Shown here: positions 16,425 to 25,571 of the stretch, one piece after another
Layout: the number at the start of each line of letters is the position of its first letter
Position numbering within the stretch: position 1 is the first letter of the stretch
From: Pseudoalteromonas sp. S2755
GTDB lineage: Bacteria > Pseudomonadota > Gammaproteobacteria > Enterobacterales > Alteromonadaceae
Assembly: GCF_005886535.1 (NCBI RefSeq)
Contig: NZ_PNDS01000011.1
Coordinates: forward strand, 1-35,958
Reading direction: 5' to 3'
DNA: 35,958 nt
Notes under the pieces: model-generated
What the model saw: the letters and a program-made list of their open reading frames with translations, nothing else
The model's database searches: none
What the model was told of the DNA's origin: nothing
Translations under genes and position numbers: made by a program

Positions 16425-16984
16425 ATCTACTTCCTTGGCGCGAGCAGCAAAGGCAAGCATCGCAACAAATCTTTCTGACTATCATTGCGGTGATCATCGC
16501 GACTTGTCTGTTGTTAATGTACCTACTTGGCAGCTTCTATGACGGCTTAAAAACCGGGCAAGAAATTAAAAACCGCTATCTCGAAAGTGAGATCTCTCAA
16601 CTTGATTCCCGAATAGTTGCGATTAACGATCTGAATAAGCAAAAAGAAAATTTACAGCGCCGTATCCGGCTCATTGAGGAGTTGCAACTCAACCGTAGTC
16701 TCGGCACGCAAATTATCGATGAAATAGCACGAGTGGTTCCTGCCGGGGTTTATCTCACCAGTCTTGAACGGCAAGACAATATGATCAAAGTCATTGGTCG
16801 TAGTGAATCAAATAACCGCTTATCGCAGATGCTACGACAAGTCGAGTCGTCTTATTTATTGGAGCGGCCAGTGATCCAAGGCATAGTAGCCGGTGAGCAA
16901 AGTTCAAAATTACTGAGTGATTTTACGATGCATTTTTATGTTAAGTCTCATGAAGACATCCACTTAGCCGATAAAGCGAAATAG
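16412..16984 (+). CDS. pilN: type IV pilus assembly protein PilN
   Basis: PilN is a bitopic inner-membrane protein of the pilus alignment complex. The 190 residues start MPHINLLPWREQQR; the INLLPWR motif is the conserved PilM-binding tail. A membrane helix follows at about 21-43, then a coiled coil rich in Glu, Lys and Gln and a ferredoxin-like periplasmic domain ('GVYLTSLERQDNMIKVIGRSESN'). It pairs with PilO. The start overlaps the pilM end, pointing to translational coupling. Confidence 0.95.
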   Translation: MPHINLLPWREQQRQASQQIFLTIIAVIIATCLLLMYLLGSFYDGLKTGQEIKNRYLESEISQLDSRIVAINDLNKQKENLQRRIRLIEELQLNRSLGTQIIDEIARVVPAGVYLTSLERQDNMIKVIGRSESNNRLSQMLRQVESSYLLERPVIQGIVAGEQSSKLLSDFTMHFYVKSHEDIHLADKAK

Positions 16985-16999
16985 GGCGGGGGATAGTGC

Positions 17000-17605
17000 A
17001 TGAATTTTGACTTAAACAGTTTGAGAGAAATCGATTGGAATGAGCTAGAACTTGACAACATTGGTCATTGGCCTTTTCCTGTAAAAGTTTTATGTTCCGT
17101 TCTCGTGGTTTTATTAATGATGGTTTTGGGTTATAACCTGATGGTTTCAAGCTCAATCGACCGCTACGATCAAGCAGTTAAAAAAGAGCAGGAGCTGAGA
17201 ACGAGCTACCGAATTAAATACGCAAGAGCAAACAATCTAGAGTTATATAAACAGCAAATGATTGATATGGAAGCGCAATTCACAGAGCTGTTGAGACGAC
17301 TGCCAAGTTCTAACGAAACACCTGGGTTACTTGACGATCTGACTTACGTCGGTACTTCAAGCGGGTTAACCTTTCTAAAAATTGGCTGGATGCCCGAGGT
17401 ACGTAAAGAGTTTTATACCGAATTGCCGATTAAGTTAGAGGTGATTGGTAAGTATCATGAATTTGGTCAGTTTGTGAGTAAAGTATCTGAGTTGCCTCGT
17501 ATAGTCAGCTTACATGATTTTAGAATCGAAAATGCAGGAAACGGCGAGCTGATATTTAGTGTTGTGGCAAAAACTTATCGCTATGAGCAAGGAGGTCAGA
17601 AATGA
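17000..17605 (+). CDS. pilO: type IV pilus assembly protein PilO
   Basis: PilO partners with PilN in the inner-membrane alignment complex. The 201 residues hold an acidic cytoplasmic start ('LREIDWNELELDNIGHWP'), one membrane segment (about 29-51), a coiled coil and a C-terminal periplasmic domain containing the family-like 'YTELPIKLEVIGKYHEFGQFVSKVSELPRIV' pattern. The gene lies 15 nt after pilN and overlaps pilP by the sequence ATGA. Confidence 0.95.
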   Translation: MNFDLNSLREIDWNELELDNIGHWPFPVKVLCSVLVVLLMMVLGYNLMVSSSIDRYDQAVKKEQELRTSYRIKYARANNLELYKQQMIDMEAQFTELLRRLPSSNETPGLLDDLTYVGTSSGLTFLKIGWMPEVRKEFYTELPIKLEVIGKYHEFGQFVSKVSELPRIVSLHDFRIENAGNGELIFSVVAKTYRYEQGGQK

Positions 17606-18144
17606 TCCGACTGATGCTCTGCGTGACCACATTGATGTTCATCTCTGGTTGTAACGATAGTACGGCAGAACAAAAAGAATTTATTGATCAGGTAAAGGCA
17701 AGCTCAACGCCTAAAATCGAGCCTATACCTGAAATGCAAAATTATGAACCGTTTAAATATAGCGCTTCGGAGTTGCGTAGTCCTTTCGTTGCGCCGCAGC
17801 CTGAAGTGATTGAAAATAAATTAGTTCAAATTAAAAACTGCTTACACCCAGATCCTGATAGAGATCGCTATCCGTTAGAGAAGTTTCCATTGGATAATCT
17901 GCGTATGAAAGGCATTATTGCCAAGTCTGACGGTCGTTGGGCGCTAATCGAAGCGGCAACGCAAGGCTTGTATCGTGTTAAACGTGGCGAATATATGGGG
18001 TTGTATCATGGCAAAGTACTGAGTGTACAAGCTGATCATTTAGAATTATTAGAATTGATCCCTGATGGAACGGGATGTTGGAAAGAAAGGCTAACAAAAG
18101 TGGAAATGTTAGAAGCGGAACAAGGTGGCGCGAGTGAATACTAA
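17602..18144 (+). CDS. pilP: type IV pilus assembly lipoprotein PilP
   Basis: PilP is an inner-membrane lipoprotein that links PilNO to the PilQ secretin. The 180 residues begin with a lipoprotein signal ending ISGC, with the lipidated Cys at 17. A disordered linker ('YSASELRSPF') precedes the beta-sandwich HR domain ('LDNLRMKGIIAKSDGRWALIEAATQGLYRVKRGEYMG'). Start ATG overlaps the pilO stop (ATGA), and the C-terminus overlaps the pilQ start. Confidence 0.95.
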   Translation: MIRLMLCVTTLMFISGCNDSTAEQKEFIDQVKASSTPKIEPIPEMQNYEPFKYSASELRSPFVAPQPEVIENKLVQIKNCLHPDPDRDRYPLEKFPLDNLRMKGIIAKSDGRWALIEAATQGLYRVKRGEYMGLYHGKVLSVQADHLELLELIPDGTGCWKERLTKVEMLEAEQGGASEY

Positions 18145-20200
18145 CAATAACGTTATAAAATCAACCATTAAAAGCACTCGAACACTATGGCGTTCTGTGC
18201 TCGGTGTTGCTTTAGTTGGCCTTTCGTCAATTGCGCATGCCATTCCTATGTTGTATGACATTCGCTATAACCCAGTGTCAACAGGGGAAACCCAGCTACA
18301 ACTGGTGTTTGACGAAAAGCTCAATACTGAGCCAAAAGTTCGAGTTGTTGGTGAAAGTACTAGTATTGAGTTATTTTTCCAGCAGGCTGAGTTTGAAGAA
18401 AGCTTAAAAGCATTGAGCATTAATAAAGCGGGTATTCAAGGCATTACCAGTGAACTCAGAGATGGTGGCTTTGCCGTATCCATCAACATGGATGAGCTTA
18501 AACTATACAAAACCGAAGTTAAGAATAACCTCGTGATAGTGGAAGTATCTAACAAGCCGATTGTCTCTGAGCAAGATCAAAGTCAAAAAGTCACCGCATT
18601 CATCAACCAAATTCAAGCTATCGATTTTCGTCGGGGTGAGAAAGGTGAGGCGAAAGTACTAGCGTTTCTAGAGCACAATCAAGCGGCTATTGATGTACAA
18701 GAGCGCGGTGGCAAAATCATTGCGGACTTCCACCATATCGGTATTGCAGAAGACCTGTTATATGAACTTGATGTGTTAGATTTTGGCACTGTGGTATCTC
18801 GTATCGAGACCTTTAAAGAAAACAATAAAAGCCGCATTGTGATTGAGCCAAATGCGGCATTCAAGTTTACCTATCAGCAGCTTGATAACATCTTTACATT
18901 ATCAGTTGAAAAAGATGAAGGTAATAAAACCTTTGGCGATAAAAAAGAGTATAAAGGTCAACCTATCACGCTGAACTTTCAGGATATTCCAATTCGCTCC
19001 GTACTACAGATCATCGCAGATACAAACAACTTTAACCTAGTAACGAGTGACACGGTATCTGGCAATATTACTCTGCGTTTAGACGGTGTACCTTGGGACC
19101 AGGCTCTTGATGTCGTGTTACGTGTGAAAGGGCTAGATAAGCGTATGGATGGTTCTATTTTGATGGTTGCACCATCAGAAGAACTCGCAGCGAGAGAAGC
19201 CAAAGAATTACAGGCGCGTCAGCAAGTTGAAGAGTTAGAGCCATTATATAGCGAGTATATTCAACTTAATTACGCGAAAGCGGAAGAGTTTGCTGACTTA
19301 CTCAAAACCGATATCAACTCTATTATTAGCCATCGTGGTAGTGTGTCCGTTGATAAACGTACCAACACGTTACTAATTAAAGATACCTCACGCAGTATTG
19401 AAAGTGTGCGTCGGATGGTTGAAACCTTAGATGTGCCAGTAAAACAGGTACGTATTGAGTCACGTATGGTGACTGTGGATGATACCGTACAAGAAGACCT
19501 AGGTGTTCGTTGGGGTTTTAGCGACCAGCAAGGTAGCGATGCCATATCCGGCACGCTGGAAGGCGCTGATGCTTTGTCCAATGGTAACATTCCGTCTTTG
19601 GAAAATCGCTTGAACGTTAATTTAGGCGTGAAAGGGGTTCCTGCTGGCAGCATTGGTATGCACATTGCTAAATTGGCGGATGGTACATTGATTGATCTCG
19701 AGTTGTCAGCTTTGGAACAAGAGAACAAAGGTGAGATAATTGCGACGCCAAGTATCACCACGGCCAATCAGAAAAAGGCGCGTATTGAGCAAGGTACAGA
19801 AATTCCTTACGTAGAAGCATCGTCGAGTGGTGCCACGACGGTGAGCTTTAAAAAAGCGGTATTAAGCTTGGAGGTAACACCGCAAATCACACCTGATAAT
19901 AAAATAATTCTCGACTTAGTGATTACACAAGACACTAAAGGTGATACCGTGCAAACGCCAAATGGCCCAGCGACAGCGATCAACACCCAACAGATCCAAA
20001 CACAAGTACTGGTCGAAAATGGTCAAACTATCGTACTGGGTGGTATTTATCAGCAAGAAGTGAAAACAGCAGTAAGTAAGATCCCAATTTTGGGCGATAT
20101 CCCATATTTAGGTCTATTGTTTAAGAACTCTCGTGATGTTAACGAAAAGCGAGAATTGCTGATATTTGTGACGCCCAAGATCATTCAAGACAGTTTATAG
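18134..20200 (+). CDS. pilQ: type IV pilus secretin PilQ
   Basis: PilQ forms the outer-membrane channel through which the pilus emerges. It has a Sec signal peptide ending AHA, AMIN-type peptidoglycan-binding regions in the first 250 residues, an STN/N0 domain ('ITLNFQDIPIRSVLQIIAD'), an N1 domain, and the C-terminal secretin domain with 'VPVKQVRIESRMVTV' and the signature VLGGIYQQ...PILGDIPYLGLLF. I favour GTG 18134 (688 residues) because AAGGTG lies about 6 nt upstream; an in-frame GTG at 18125 would add 3 residues. It overlaps the end of pilP. No strong terminator follows, so read-through to aroK is possible. Confidence 0.96.
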   Translation: MNTNNNVIKSTIKSTRTLWRSVLGVALVGLSSIAHAIPMLYDIRYNPVSTGETQLQLVFDEKLNTEPKVRVVGESTSIELFFQQAEFEESLKALSINKAGIQGITSELRDGGFAVSINMDELKLYKTEVKNNLVIVEVSNKPIVSEQDQSQKVTAFINQIQAIDFRRGEKGEAKVLAFLEHNQAAIDVQERGGKIIADFHHIGIAEDLLYELDVLDFGTVVSRIETFKENNKSRIVIEPNAAFKFTYQQLDNIFTLSVEKDEGNKTFGDKKEYKGQPITLNFQDIPIRSVLQIIADTNNFNLVTSDTVSGNITLRLDGVPWDQALDVVLRVKGLDKRMDGSILMVAPSEELAAREAKELQARQQVEELEPLYSEYIQLNYAKAEEFADLLKTDINSIISHRGSVSVDKRTNTLLIKDTSRSIESVRRMVETLDVPVKQVRIESRMVTVDDTVQEDLGVRWGFSDQQGSDAISGTLEGADALSNGNIPSLENRLNVNLGVKGVPAGSIGMHIAKLADGTLIDLELSALEQENKGEIIATPSITTANQKKARIEQGTEIPYVEASSSGATTVSFKKAVLSLEVTPQITPDNKIILDLVITQDTKGDTVQTPNGPATAINTQQIQTQVLVENGQTIVLGGIYQQEVKTAVSKIPILGDIPYLGLLFKNSRDVNEKRELLIFVTPKIIQDSL

Positions 20201-20243
20201 GCCCGTTGACAGTAAAAGTATTGCGCTTTTTGCGTGGTTTGAC

Positions 20244-20273
20244 TTGAAATTGTTCACGGATTACTGAGATAAT
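20244..20273 (+). promoter_or_regulatory. candidate promoter of the aroK-aroB-damX-dam unit
   Basis: TTGAAA (20244-20249) and GATAAT (20268-20273) are separated by 18 bp; each matches the sigma-70 consensus at 5 of 6 positions. TGA directly precedes the -10, giving an extended -10. The leader to aroK is about 70 nt. Confidence 0.55.
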
Positions 20274-20350
20274 CCCCTCCTTAATTTTGGGGCCAGGTCG
20301 TTAGGCGGGGTTTTATTTCAAATTTTAGAGTTCGTTTGTACTAAAAAGAT

Positions 20351-20869
20351 ATGGCTGAGAAACGTAATATATTTCTAGTAGGCCCGATGGGGGCTGGTAA
20401 AAGCACGATTGGTCGTCACATTGCAGATCAATTACACCTTGAATTTTTCGATTCGGATCAGGAAATTGAGCGCCGTACAGGTGCTGATATTTCTTGGGTG
20501 TTCGATATTGAAGGCGAAGAGGGGTTCCGCAAGCGTGAGGAAAGCGTCATCTCTGACCTAACGGAAATGCAAGGCATTGTGTTAGCAACAGGTGGTGGCT
20601 CTGTGATCAGCAAAGAAGTGCGCAACAAGTTGTCTGCGCGCGGTATTGTTGTTTACCTAGAAACGCCGATCGAAAAACAGGTAGCTCGTACTCAGCGTGA
20701 TAAGCGTCGTCCATTACTACAAACCAGTGAAGACTCACGTGACGTACTAGAGCGCTTAGCTGATGAGCGTGAACCACTATATAGAGAAGTGGCAGATCAC
20801 GTTGTTCGCACGGATGAACAAAGCGCTAAAGTAGTTGCAAACCAAATTATTGAAAAATTAGACTTCTAA
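20351..20869 (+). CDS. aroK: shikimate kinase I
   Basis: AroK phosphorylates shikimate at the 3-hydroxyl, the fifth step to chorismate. The 172 residues (E. coli 173) have Walker A GPMGAGKS at 11-18, the shikimate-binding '[11 protein letters not shown]' segment, and the 'ATGGGSV' loop. The RDKRRPLL lid motif is present. The pairing with aroB and position after pilQ are conserved in gammaproteobacteria. Confidence 0.97.
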   Translation: MAEKRNIFLVGPMGAGKSTIGRHIADQLHLEFFDSDQEIERRTGADISWVFDIEGEEGFRKREESVISDLTEMQGIVLATGGGSVISKEVRNKLSARGIVVYLETPIEKQVARTQRDKRRPLLQTSEDSRDVLERLADEREPLYREVADHVVRTDEQSAKVVANQIIEKLDF

Positions 20870-20893
20870 TAACAACACCGTAGGAGGGAAGCC

Positions 20894-21964
20894 ATGCTTG
20901 AATTAAAGGTAGATTTAAACGAGCGAAGCTATCCCATCTTCATCGGTGAACATCTCTTATCAGATGAAGGACGGCTTAAGCAGTATGTTGGGCAAAGTCG
21001 TCCTGTTATCATCACCAACACCACAATTGCACCTCTATATTTAAACAATCTTTTAGCGATACTTGATGCTCAAAAACCGCTACATTTTGTTATCCCTGAT
21101 GGTGAACAATACAAATCACTAGAGTGGTTTGAAAAGATCTCTGCCTTTTTGCTTGAACATAATTGTGGTCGCGATACGTGCTTAATTGCCCTCGGTGGCG
21201 GTGTGGTTGGCGACTTGACTGGTTTTGTTGCGGCATGCTATCAGCGTGGCGTTCCATTTATTCAGATCCCTACGACTTTATTGTCACAGGTAGATTCGTC
21301 AGTTGGTGGTAAAACAGCGGTGAATCATCCGCTCGGTAAAAACATGATTGGTGCTTTCTATCAGCCAAAAGCAGTTTTTATCGACACTAAGACCTTAAGT
21401 ACATTACCTGCAAGAGAGTTTGCTGCGGGTATGGCAGAAGTCATTAAATACGCGTTGATCTATGACGCATCTTTTCTTGATACATTAACGGAACAGCACC
21501 CTCAGCTCAGCGCACTAGATGCTGAAAGTCTTCAACAGGTTATTTATAAGTGTTGTGCGATAAAAGCTGAGATCGTCGCCAAAGACGAAACCGAAGCTGG
21601 ATTGCGTGCATTACTTAATCTGGGTCACACCTTTGGCCATGCGATTGAAGCGCAAATGGGCTATGGTAATTGGTTGCACGGTGAGGCTGTTGCTGCTGGA
21701 ATGATGATAGCGGCAAACCTGGCTTGCCAGCGTGGTACGCTAAGTACAGCTGATGTTGAAAAGATCCGTCGCGTTATTGCGCTTTATCAATTACCGACAG
21801 AAGCGCCAAGCGAGATGACCGCGGCGCAGTTTTTACAACATATGCGCAAAGACAAAAAGAACAAACAAGGCAAAATTCGTTTTATTCTACCAACGCAATT
21901 AGGTCAATGTGCGCTAGTGGATGATGTTAGCGATGAAACCGTGGTAACTCTAATAGGTCGTTAA
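20894..21964 (+). CDS. aroB: 3-dehydroquinate synthase
   Basis: AroB converts DAHP to 3-dehydroquinate, the second step of the shikimate pathway, using NAD and a metal ion. The 356 residues (E. coli 362) contain the NAD-binding 'GGGVVGDLTGFVAA' loop, 'IPTTLLSQVDSSVGGKTAVNHPLGKN', and the metal-ligand region 'LNLGHTFGHAIE' and 'LHGEAVAAGM'. AGGAGG precedes the ATG. The stop codon directly abuts the damX start. Confidence 0.97.
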   Translation: MLELKVDLNERSYPIFIGEHLLSDEGRLKQYVGQSRPVIITNTTIAPLYLNNLLAILDAQKPLHFVIPDGEQYKSLEWFEKISAFLLEHNCGRDTCLIALGGGVVGDLTGFVAACYQRGVPFIQIPTTLLSQVDSSVGGKTAVNHPLGKNMIGAFYQPKAVFIDTKTLSTLPAREFAAGMAEVIKYALIYDASFLDTLTEQHPQLSALDAESLQQVIYKCCAIKAEIVAKDETEAGLRALLNLGHTFGHAIEAQMGYGNWLHGEAVAAGMMIAANLACQRGTLSTADVEKIRRVIALYQLPTEAPSEMTAAQFLQHMRKDKKNKQGKIRFILPTQLGQCALVDDVSDETVVTLIGR

Positions 21965-23326
21965 ATGCAGTCGCAAATTTTACCAAGCAGAGCTGCATTG
22001 GTAGATAGAATTGCTATGCAATTCGACTATGGCCAAAACCTGATAACCTTAGTCGGCTCTTCAGGTCTTGGTAAAAGCTACCTTGCAGAGTCGTTTCTTA
22101 CCGATAAATATCCAGACTTTAATAAAGCGTTTGTAAAGCTGACTGCTAATACTCAAGAATTTGATGTAGTGCGGCAGCTACTTGAGCATAGTTTTCGCAG
22201 TCCTCTCATTGATCAGAAGTTATCTCTAAGTGAAAACTTTTTGTTGCTCCACGATGAGCAAGCTTGTGGACCATGCTTATGGGTGTTAGATAACGTCAGG
22301 CATTTAACTCAAGAGCTTACGGAACAATTACAAAAGCTCGCAAAATCTTCTCGCGAAACAATTTACATACTCGCTACTGCGCAGCAGCCTCAGCTGATCC
22401 CTGAAAGTTTGGATATTCATATCGAGCCTTTATCCATGCTCGAAAGTAAGCGTTTGATGAGCATGTTTTACAAGGATTTACCGCCTGACGAAGATCCTAT
22501 TTTTAATACGTTTGTTGCTGAGGCTCGAGGTAATCCAAGTGTTTTACTTTCTTGGCAGCCACAGCAACAGAGTTTGAATTTACGTGAGCAAAGTTCAAAA
22601 GTGGGTAGCAAGTCACAATGGCAATGGTATGTCATTGCGCTTTGTTTGATACTGACAGCGTTGATGGTTGCTTTAGTGTATAAGCAAGAGTTAAAACGAT
22701 ACTGGACACCAACTCAAGATAATGAAGAAACAGTAGCCACCGCTATTGATGCGCAAGCTGTGTTTGAAGCGCCAACTACTACAGTTGAAAAAGTTGAAAT
22801 TGAAAACGACGTGCAACCGGAGTTGCCAGCCGAAACGCCAACGCACATCGAAATAGCACCTGTTGGTAGTATCTTATCTGCATTAACTGAAGCAAAAGAA
22901 GATGCTTCAAACAGCAGTAACGCACTATCAGAGCAAGCGAATGCAGCTGAAGAAACCAACTTTGATAGGACGCCGGCCACCTTATCGCCAGTGAAAGAGC
23001 CTCAACACGCAGAGACTGAAGTATTGGTGGGAAACCCTTGGTATCTAAGTCGCTCAGATGATGAATGGGTGATCCAATTACTTGCCGTGACAGAAAGTGA
23101 GATTGCAGCTGGGTTTATGGCGGAGCATAACGAGGTAGAGACACAGCAGTTTACTGTATTAAGAAATGGCCGAACTTGGTTTGTAGTCACTACTGATGCT
23201 TATGAGAGTTTGGCATCAGCGAAGCAAGCAAAGGCGGTATTGCCAGAAGCACTACAAAAAGGTCAGCCATTTTTTAAGAGAATGAGTAAAATTAAACAAG
23301 AAATTACTCAGTCTCTCGGTAATTAG
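21965..23326 (+). CDS. damX: DamX-like P-loop and SPOR-domain protein
   Basis: The 453-residue protein has an N-terminal cytoplasmic ATPase-like domain with Walker A GSSGLGKS (31-38) and a WVLDNV Walker-B-like strand, one membrane helix (about 220-240), an acidic Ala/Glu/Thr-rich linker, and a C-terminal SPOR domain (about 355-445, NPWYLSRSDDEWVIQLLAVT). E. coli DamX is a SPOR division protein encoded in the same place between aroB and dam; it localises to the septum. An N-terminal AAA-like domain occurs in many non-enteric DamX proteins. Whether it hydrolyses ATP is unknown. Name rests on architecture and position. Confidence 0.9.
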   Translation: MQSQILPSRAALVDRIAMQFDYGQNLITLVGSSGLGKSYLAESFLTDKYPDFNKAFVKLTANTQEFDVVRQLLEHSFRSPLIDQKLSLSENFLLLHDEQACGPCLWVLDNVRHLTQELTEQLQKLAKSSRETIYILATAQQPQLIPESLDIHIEPLSMLESKRLMSMFYKDLPPDEDPIFNTFVAEARGNPSVLLSWQPQQQSLNLREQSSKVGSKSQWQWYVIALCLILTALMVALVYKQELKRYWTPTQDNEETVATAIDAQAVFEAPTTTVEKVEIENDVQPELPAETPTHIEIAPVGSILSALTEAKEDASNSSNALSEQANAAEETNFDRTPATLSPVKEPQHAETEVLVGNPWYLSRSDDEWVIQLLAVTESEIAAGFMAEHNEVETQQFTVLRNGRTWFVVTTDAYESLASAKQAKAVLPEALQKGQPFFKRMSKIKQEITQSLGN

Positions 23327-23373
23327 CCACATTTAGTGTAAAATCGCGCAACCACTCACGACATAGAACGAGC

Positions 23374-24207
23374 ATGCAACAAAAGACTAGAGCCTTCTTA
23401 AAATGGGCAGGCGGAAAATACAGCTTAGTAGAAGATATTTCTAAGCGCCTACAAGCAGCAAGTAATGAAGCCGACACGCTAGTAGAACCTTTTGTTGGAG
23501 CGGGATCTGTTTTTCTTAACACGCAGTTTAAGCATTATGTCCTAAATGACATTAACGCTGATCTTATCAACCTGTATAAAGAGTTGAAGCGTATTCCCGA
23601 TGAATTTATCAGTGATGCTAAGAGGCTATTCGTCGAGCTGAATAACCATCCAGATGCTTACTATGCCTACCGACAACAGTTTAACGAGAGCATTGATGTG
23701 TATGAGCGTGCGATTCTATTTCTATATATGAACCGCCACGGCTACAATGGTTTATGTCGTTATAACCTCAAGGGGATCTTCAACGTCCCTTTTGGTAAGT
23801 ATAAAAAGCCTTACTTTCCAGAGCGTGAGCTATATGTGTTTGCTGAGAAAGCCCAGCATGCCATCTTTACCTGCCAAAGTTACAGCCAAGTATTTGAAAC
23901 CATGCCGAGAAATGCGGTAGTGTATTGCGATCCACCGTATGTACCTTTGAGCAAAACAGCATCATTTACAAGCTATGCAAAAGGTGGCTTTAACTTAGAC
24001 GACCAAGCACAATTGGCGAACCTTGCGGAAACGGCGGCTTTTGAAAAGCAAACACCAGTGTTAATTTCCAATCATGACACGGTGTGGACACGAAAGATTT
24101 ATAATCAAGCGAAGTTAGATGTGATAAAGGTGAAGCGTACAATTAGCCCAAAGGGTAATGGGCGGAATAAAGTCAACGAGCTAATGGCGTTATATCATCG
24201 TCCGTAA
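23374..24207 (+). CDS. dam: DNA adenine methyltransferase Dam
   Basis: Dam methylates adenine in GATC using S-adenosylmethionine and guides mismatch repair and replication timing. The 277 residues (E. coli 278) have the order typical of alpha-group enzymes: KWAGGKYSLV near the start, PFVGAGSVFLN (39-49) for SAM binding, a target-recognition region with 'NRHGYNGLCRYN', and the catalytic DPPY at 186-189. The conserved neighbours damX and rpe support the chromosomal housekeeping gene rather than a phage enzyme. Confidence 0.97.
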   Translation: MQQKTRAFLKWAGGKYSLVEDISKRLQAASNEADTLVEPFVGAGSVFLNTQFKHYVLNDINADLINLYKELKRIPDEFISDAKRLFVELNNHPDAYYAYRQQFNESIDVYERAILFLYMNRHGYNGLCRYNLKGIFNVPFGKYKKPYFPERELYVFAEKAQHAIFTCQSYSQVFETMPRNAVVYCDPPYVPLSKTASFTSYAKGGFNLDDQAQLANLAETAAFEKQTPVLISNHDTVWTRKIYNQAKLDVIKVKRTISPKGNGRNKVNELMALYHRP

Positions 24208-24226
24208 TTTTCTGCGGCATAAAGGA

Positions 24227-24421
24227 CTAAGCTAAAACTACACCATTTACAAACCAAATTAAGCCAATGACAAAGATAGCGACAAAAATGATGCCTGCAA
24301 AAGCAAACGGCCAAAAATGCTTTTTGTTAAAGTCATATGCTTGTTTTTGACCACTCTGCACACCAAACATCGCTGCACAGACACTTTGAATTAACGCGAA
24401 TTTACTATTGGAAGAAGCCAT
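24227..24421 (-). CDS. DUF2970 small membrane protein
   Basis: This 64-residue protein matches the DUF2970 pattern: a helical N-terminus with 'IQSVCAAMFGVQSGQKQAYDF' and one C-terminal membrane helix (about 40-62, WPFAFAGIIFVAIFVIGLIWF). The function of the family is unknown. A GAGG ribosome site lies about 8 nt before the ATG. It is convergent with dam with 19 nt between stops and no terminator. An inverted repeat lies just upstream. Confidence 0.85.
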   Translation of the reverse strand: MASSNSKFALIQSVCAAMFGVQSGQKQAYDFNKKHFWPFAFAGIIFVAIFVIGLIWFVNGVVLA

Positions 24422-24434
24422 AGTGTTTACCTCT

Positions 24435-24459
24435 TACCAGTTGATTGGCTCAACTGGTA
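24435..24459. repeat. inverted repeat upstream of DUF2970 gene
   Basis: TACCAGTTGA (24435-24444) and TCAACTGGTA (24450-24459) are exact reverse complements around TTGGC. No T run follows on either strand, so it is not a standard terminator. It shares CAACTGGTAT with the dispersed 17-bp repeat. Confidence 0.5.
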
Positions 24460-24762
24460 TTAGTAAGGAGATGAAACTTTACTACTGCTTTGATTATCTT
24501 TAGAGCCAAGTAATAGCTCGAGCAAATCCAAATAATGGAATTGGCCACTCGAACTACCGCCAGTCAACCACGCAGCCCAGCTGGTGTGTGCTTCTTTCTG
24601 GCATTCCACTGCATTTATTCGACTGCTTAAATTGCCAGTGCTACAAGTGCATGCGGAGTAATTTGCGGCAAGACTTTCATCATTGTCGAAAGAAAATACC
24701 CCTACTGACACGGCTAATACCGTCCCAAGTAGAGCAATCCGTGCTTTATATCTAGAAACCAT
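24460..24762 (-). CDS. hypothetical small membrane-anchored or exported protein
   Basis: I do not recognise this 100-residue protein. Residues 7-24 form a hydrophobic segment that could be a signal peptide or anchor. The rest is Ser/Asn-rich with three cysteines (CTC at 38-40 and one at 54) and a hydrophobic LLELLLG stretch before a Ser-rich tail. A GGGATAGGG purine run precedes the ATG. It lies upstream of the DUF2970 gene on the same strand, with the inverted repeat between them, and may be lineage specific. Confidence 0.55.
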   Translation of the reverse strand: MVSRYKARIALLGTVLAVSVGVFSFDNDESLAANYSACTCSTGNLSSRINAVECQKEAHTSWAAWLTGGSSSGQFHYLDLLELLLGSKDNQSSSKVSSPY

Positions 24763-24899
24763 AACCCTATCCCCAGAAGTTAGATATCACATAATAATAC
24801 ACAATGTTCGTTTATTGCACAATCATAAAGCGCCTTAAATCGCAGACATTTTGGGCAATTTACGGTACAGTATCACGGTCTTACGTTTAGGGGAAAAGT

Positions 24900-25571
24900 A
24901 TGTCTGATTTTTTAATTGCACCATCCATTCTATCCGCTGATTTTGCGAGGTTAGGTGAAGATGTTGAAAAGGTACTGACTGCGGGTGCCGACGTGGTTCA
25001 TTTCGATGTAATGGATAATCACTATGTGCCAAATTTAACCTTTGGCCCTATGATTTGTGACGCATTAAGAAATTACGGAATTACCGCTCCTATCGACGTA
25101 CATTTGATGATAAAGCCTGTAGATAGTCTAATTCCCGAGTTTGCTAAAGCTGGGGCGAGCATTATTACATTTCACCCAGAGGCCAGCGAGCATATAGACA
25201 GAAGCCTTGCTTTGATTAAGGAGTCAGGTTGTAAAGCAGGCTTGGTATTTAACCCGGGCACGCCGCTGCATTATCTCGATCATGTGATGGATAAAATTGA
25301 TCAAATCCTCTTGATGTCAGTAAATCCGGGCTTTGGTGGCCAAAGTTTTATCCCACATACACTTGAGAAATTAAAAGAAGCGAGAGCACGGATTGATGCT
25401 TCCGGTCGCGACATTCGCCTTGAAGTGGATGGTGGGATTAAGGTGGACAACATTGCAGAAGTCGCAGCTGCCGGTGCAGACATGTTTGTTGCGGGTTCCG
25501 CTATCTTTAATCAACCTGATTACAAAACGGTAATAGACGCCATGCGTCAAGAATTAGCAAAGGTAAAATAA
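24900..25571 (+). CDS. rpe: ribulose-phosphate 3-epimerase
   Basis: Rpe interconverts ribulose-5-phosphate and xylulose-5-phosphate in the pentose phosphate pathway. The 223-residue TIM barrel shows '[15 protein letters not shown]', the catalytic-metal segments '[12 protein letters not shown]' and 'DVHLMI', '[12 protein letters not shown]', and 'VDGGIK' with the C-terminal '[14 protein letters not shown]' phosphate site. Its stop overlaps the gph start (TAATG), suggesting coupled translation. Confidence 0.98.
   Translation: MSDFLIAPSILSADFARLGEDVEKVLTAGADVVHFDVMDNHYVPNLTFGPMICDALRNYGITAPIDVHLMIKPVDSLIPEFAKAGASIITFHPEASEHIDRSLALIKESGCKAGLVFNPGTPLHYLDHVMDKIDQILLMSVNPGFGGQSFIPHTLEKLKEARARIDASGRDIRLEVDGGIKVDNIAEVAAAGADMFVAGSAIFNQPDYKTVIDAMRQELAKVK

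Noticed and set aside
20274..20292. CCCC/GGGG pair after pilQ as a terminator
   Set aside because: Only four base pairs around an 11-nt loop and no T run; it lies downstream of a good promoter for aroK instead.
23374..24207. Dam as part of a restriction-modification or phage defence system
   Set aside because: It sits in the conserved aroKB-damX-dam-rpe-gph-trpS housekeeping order and no nuclease gene is nearby.
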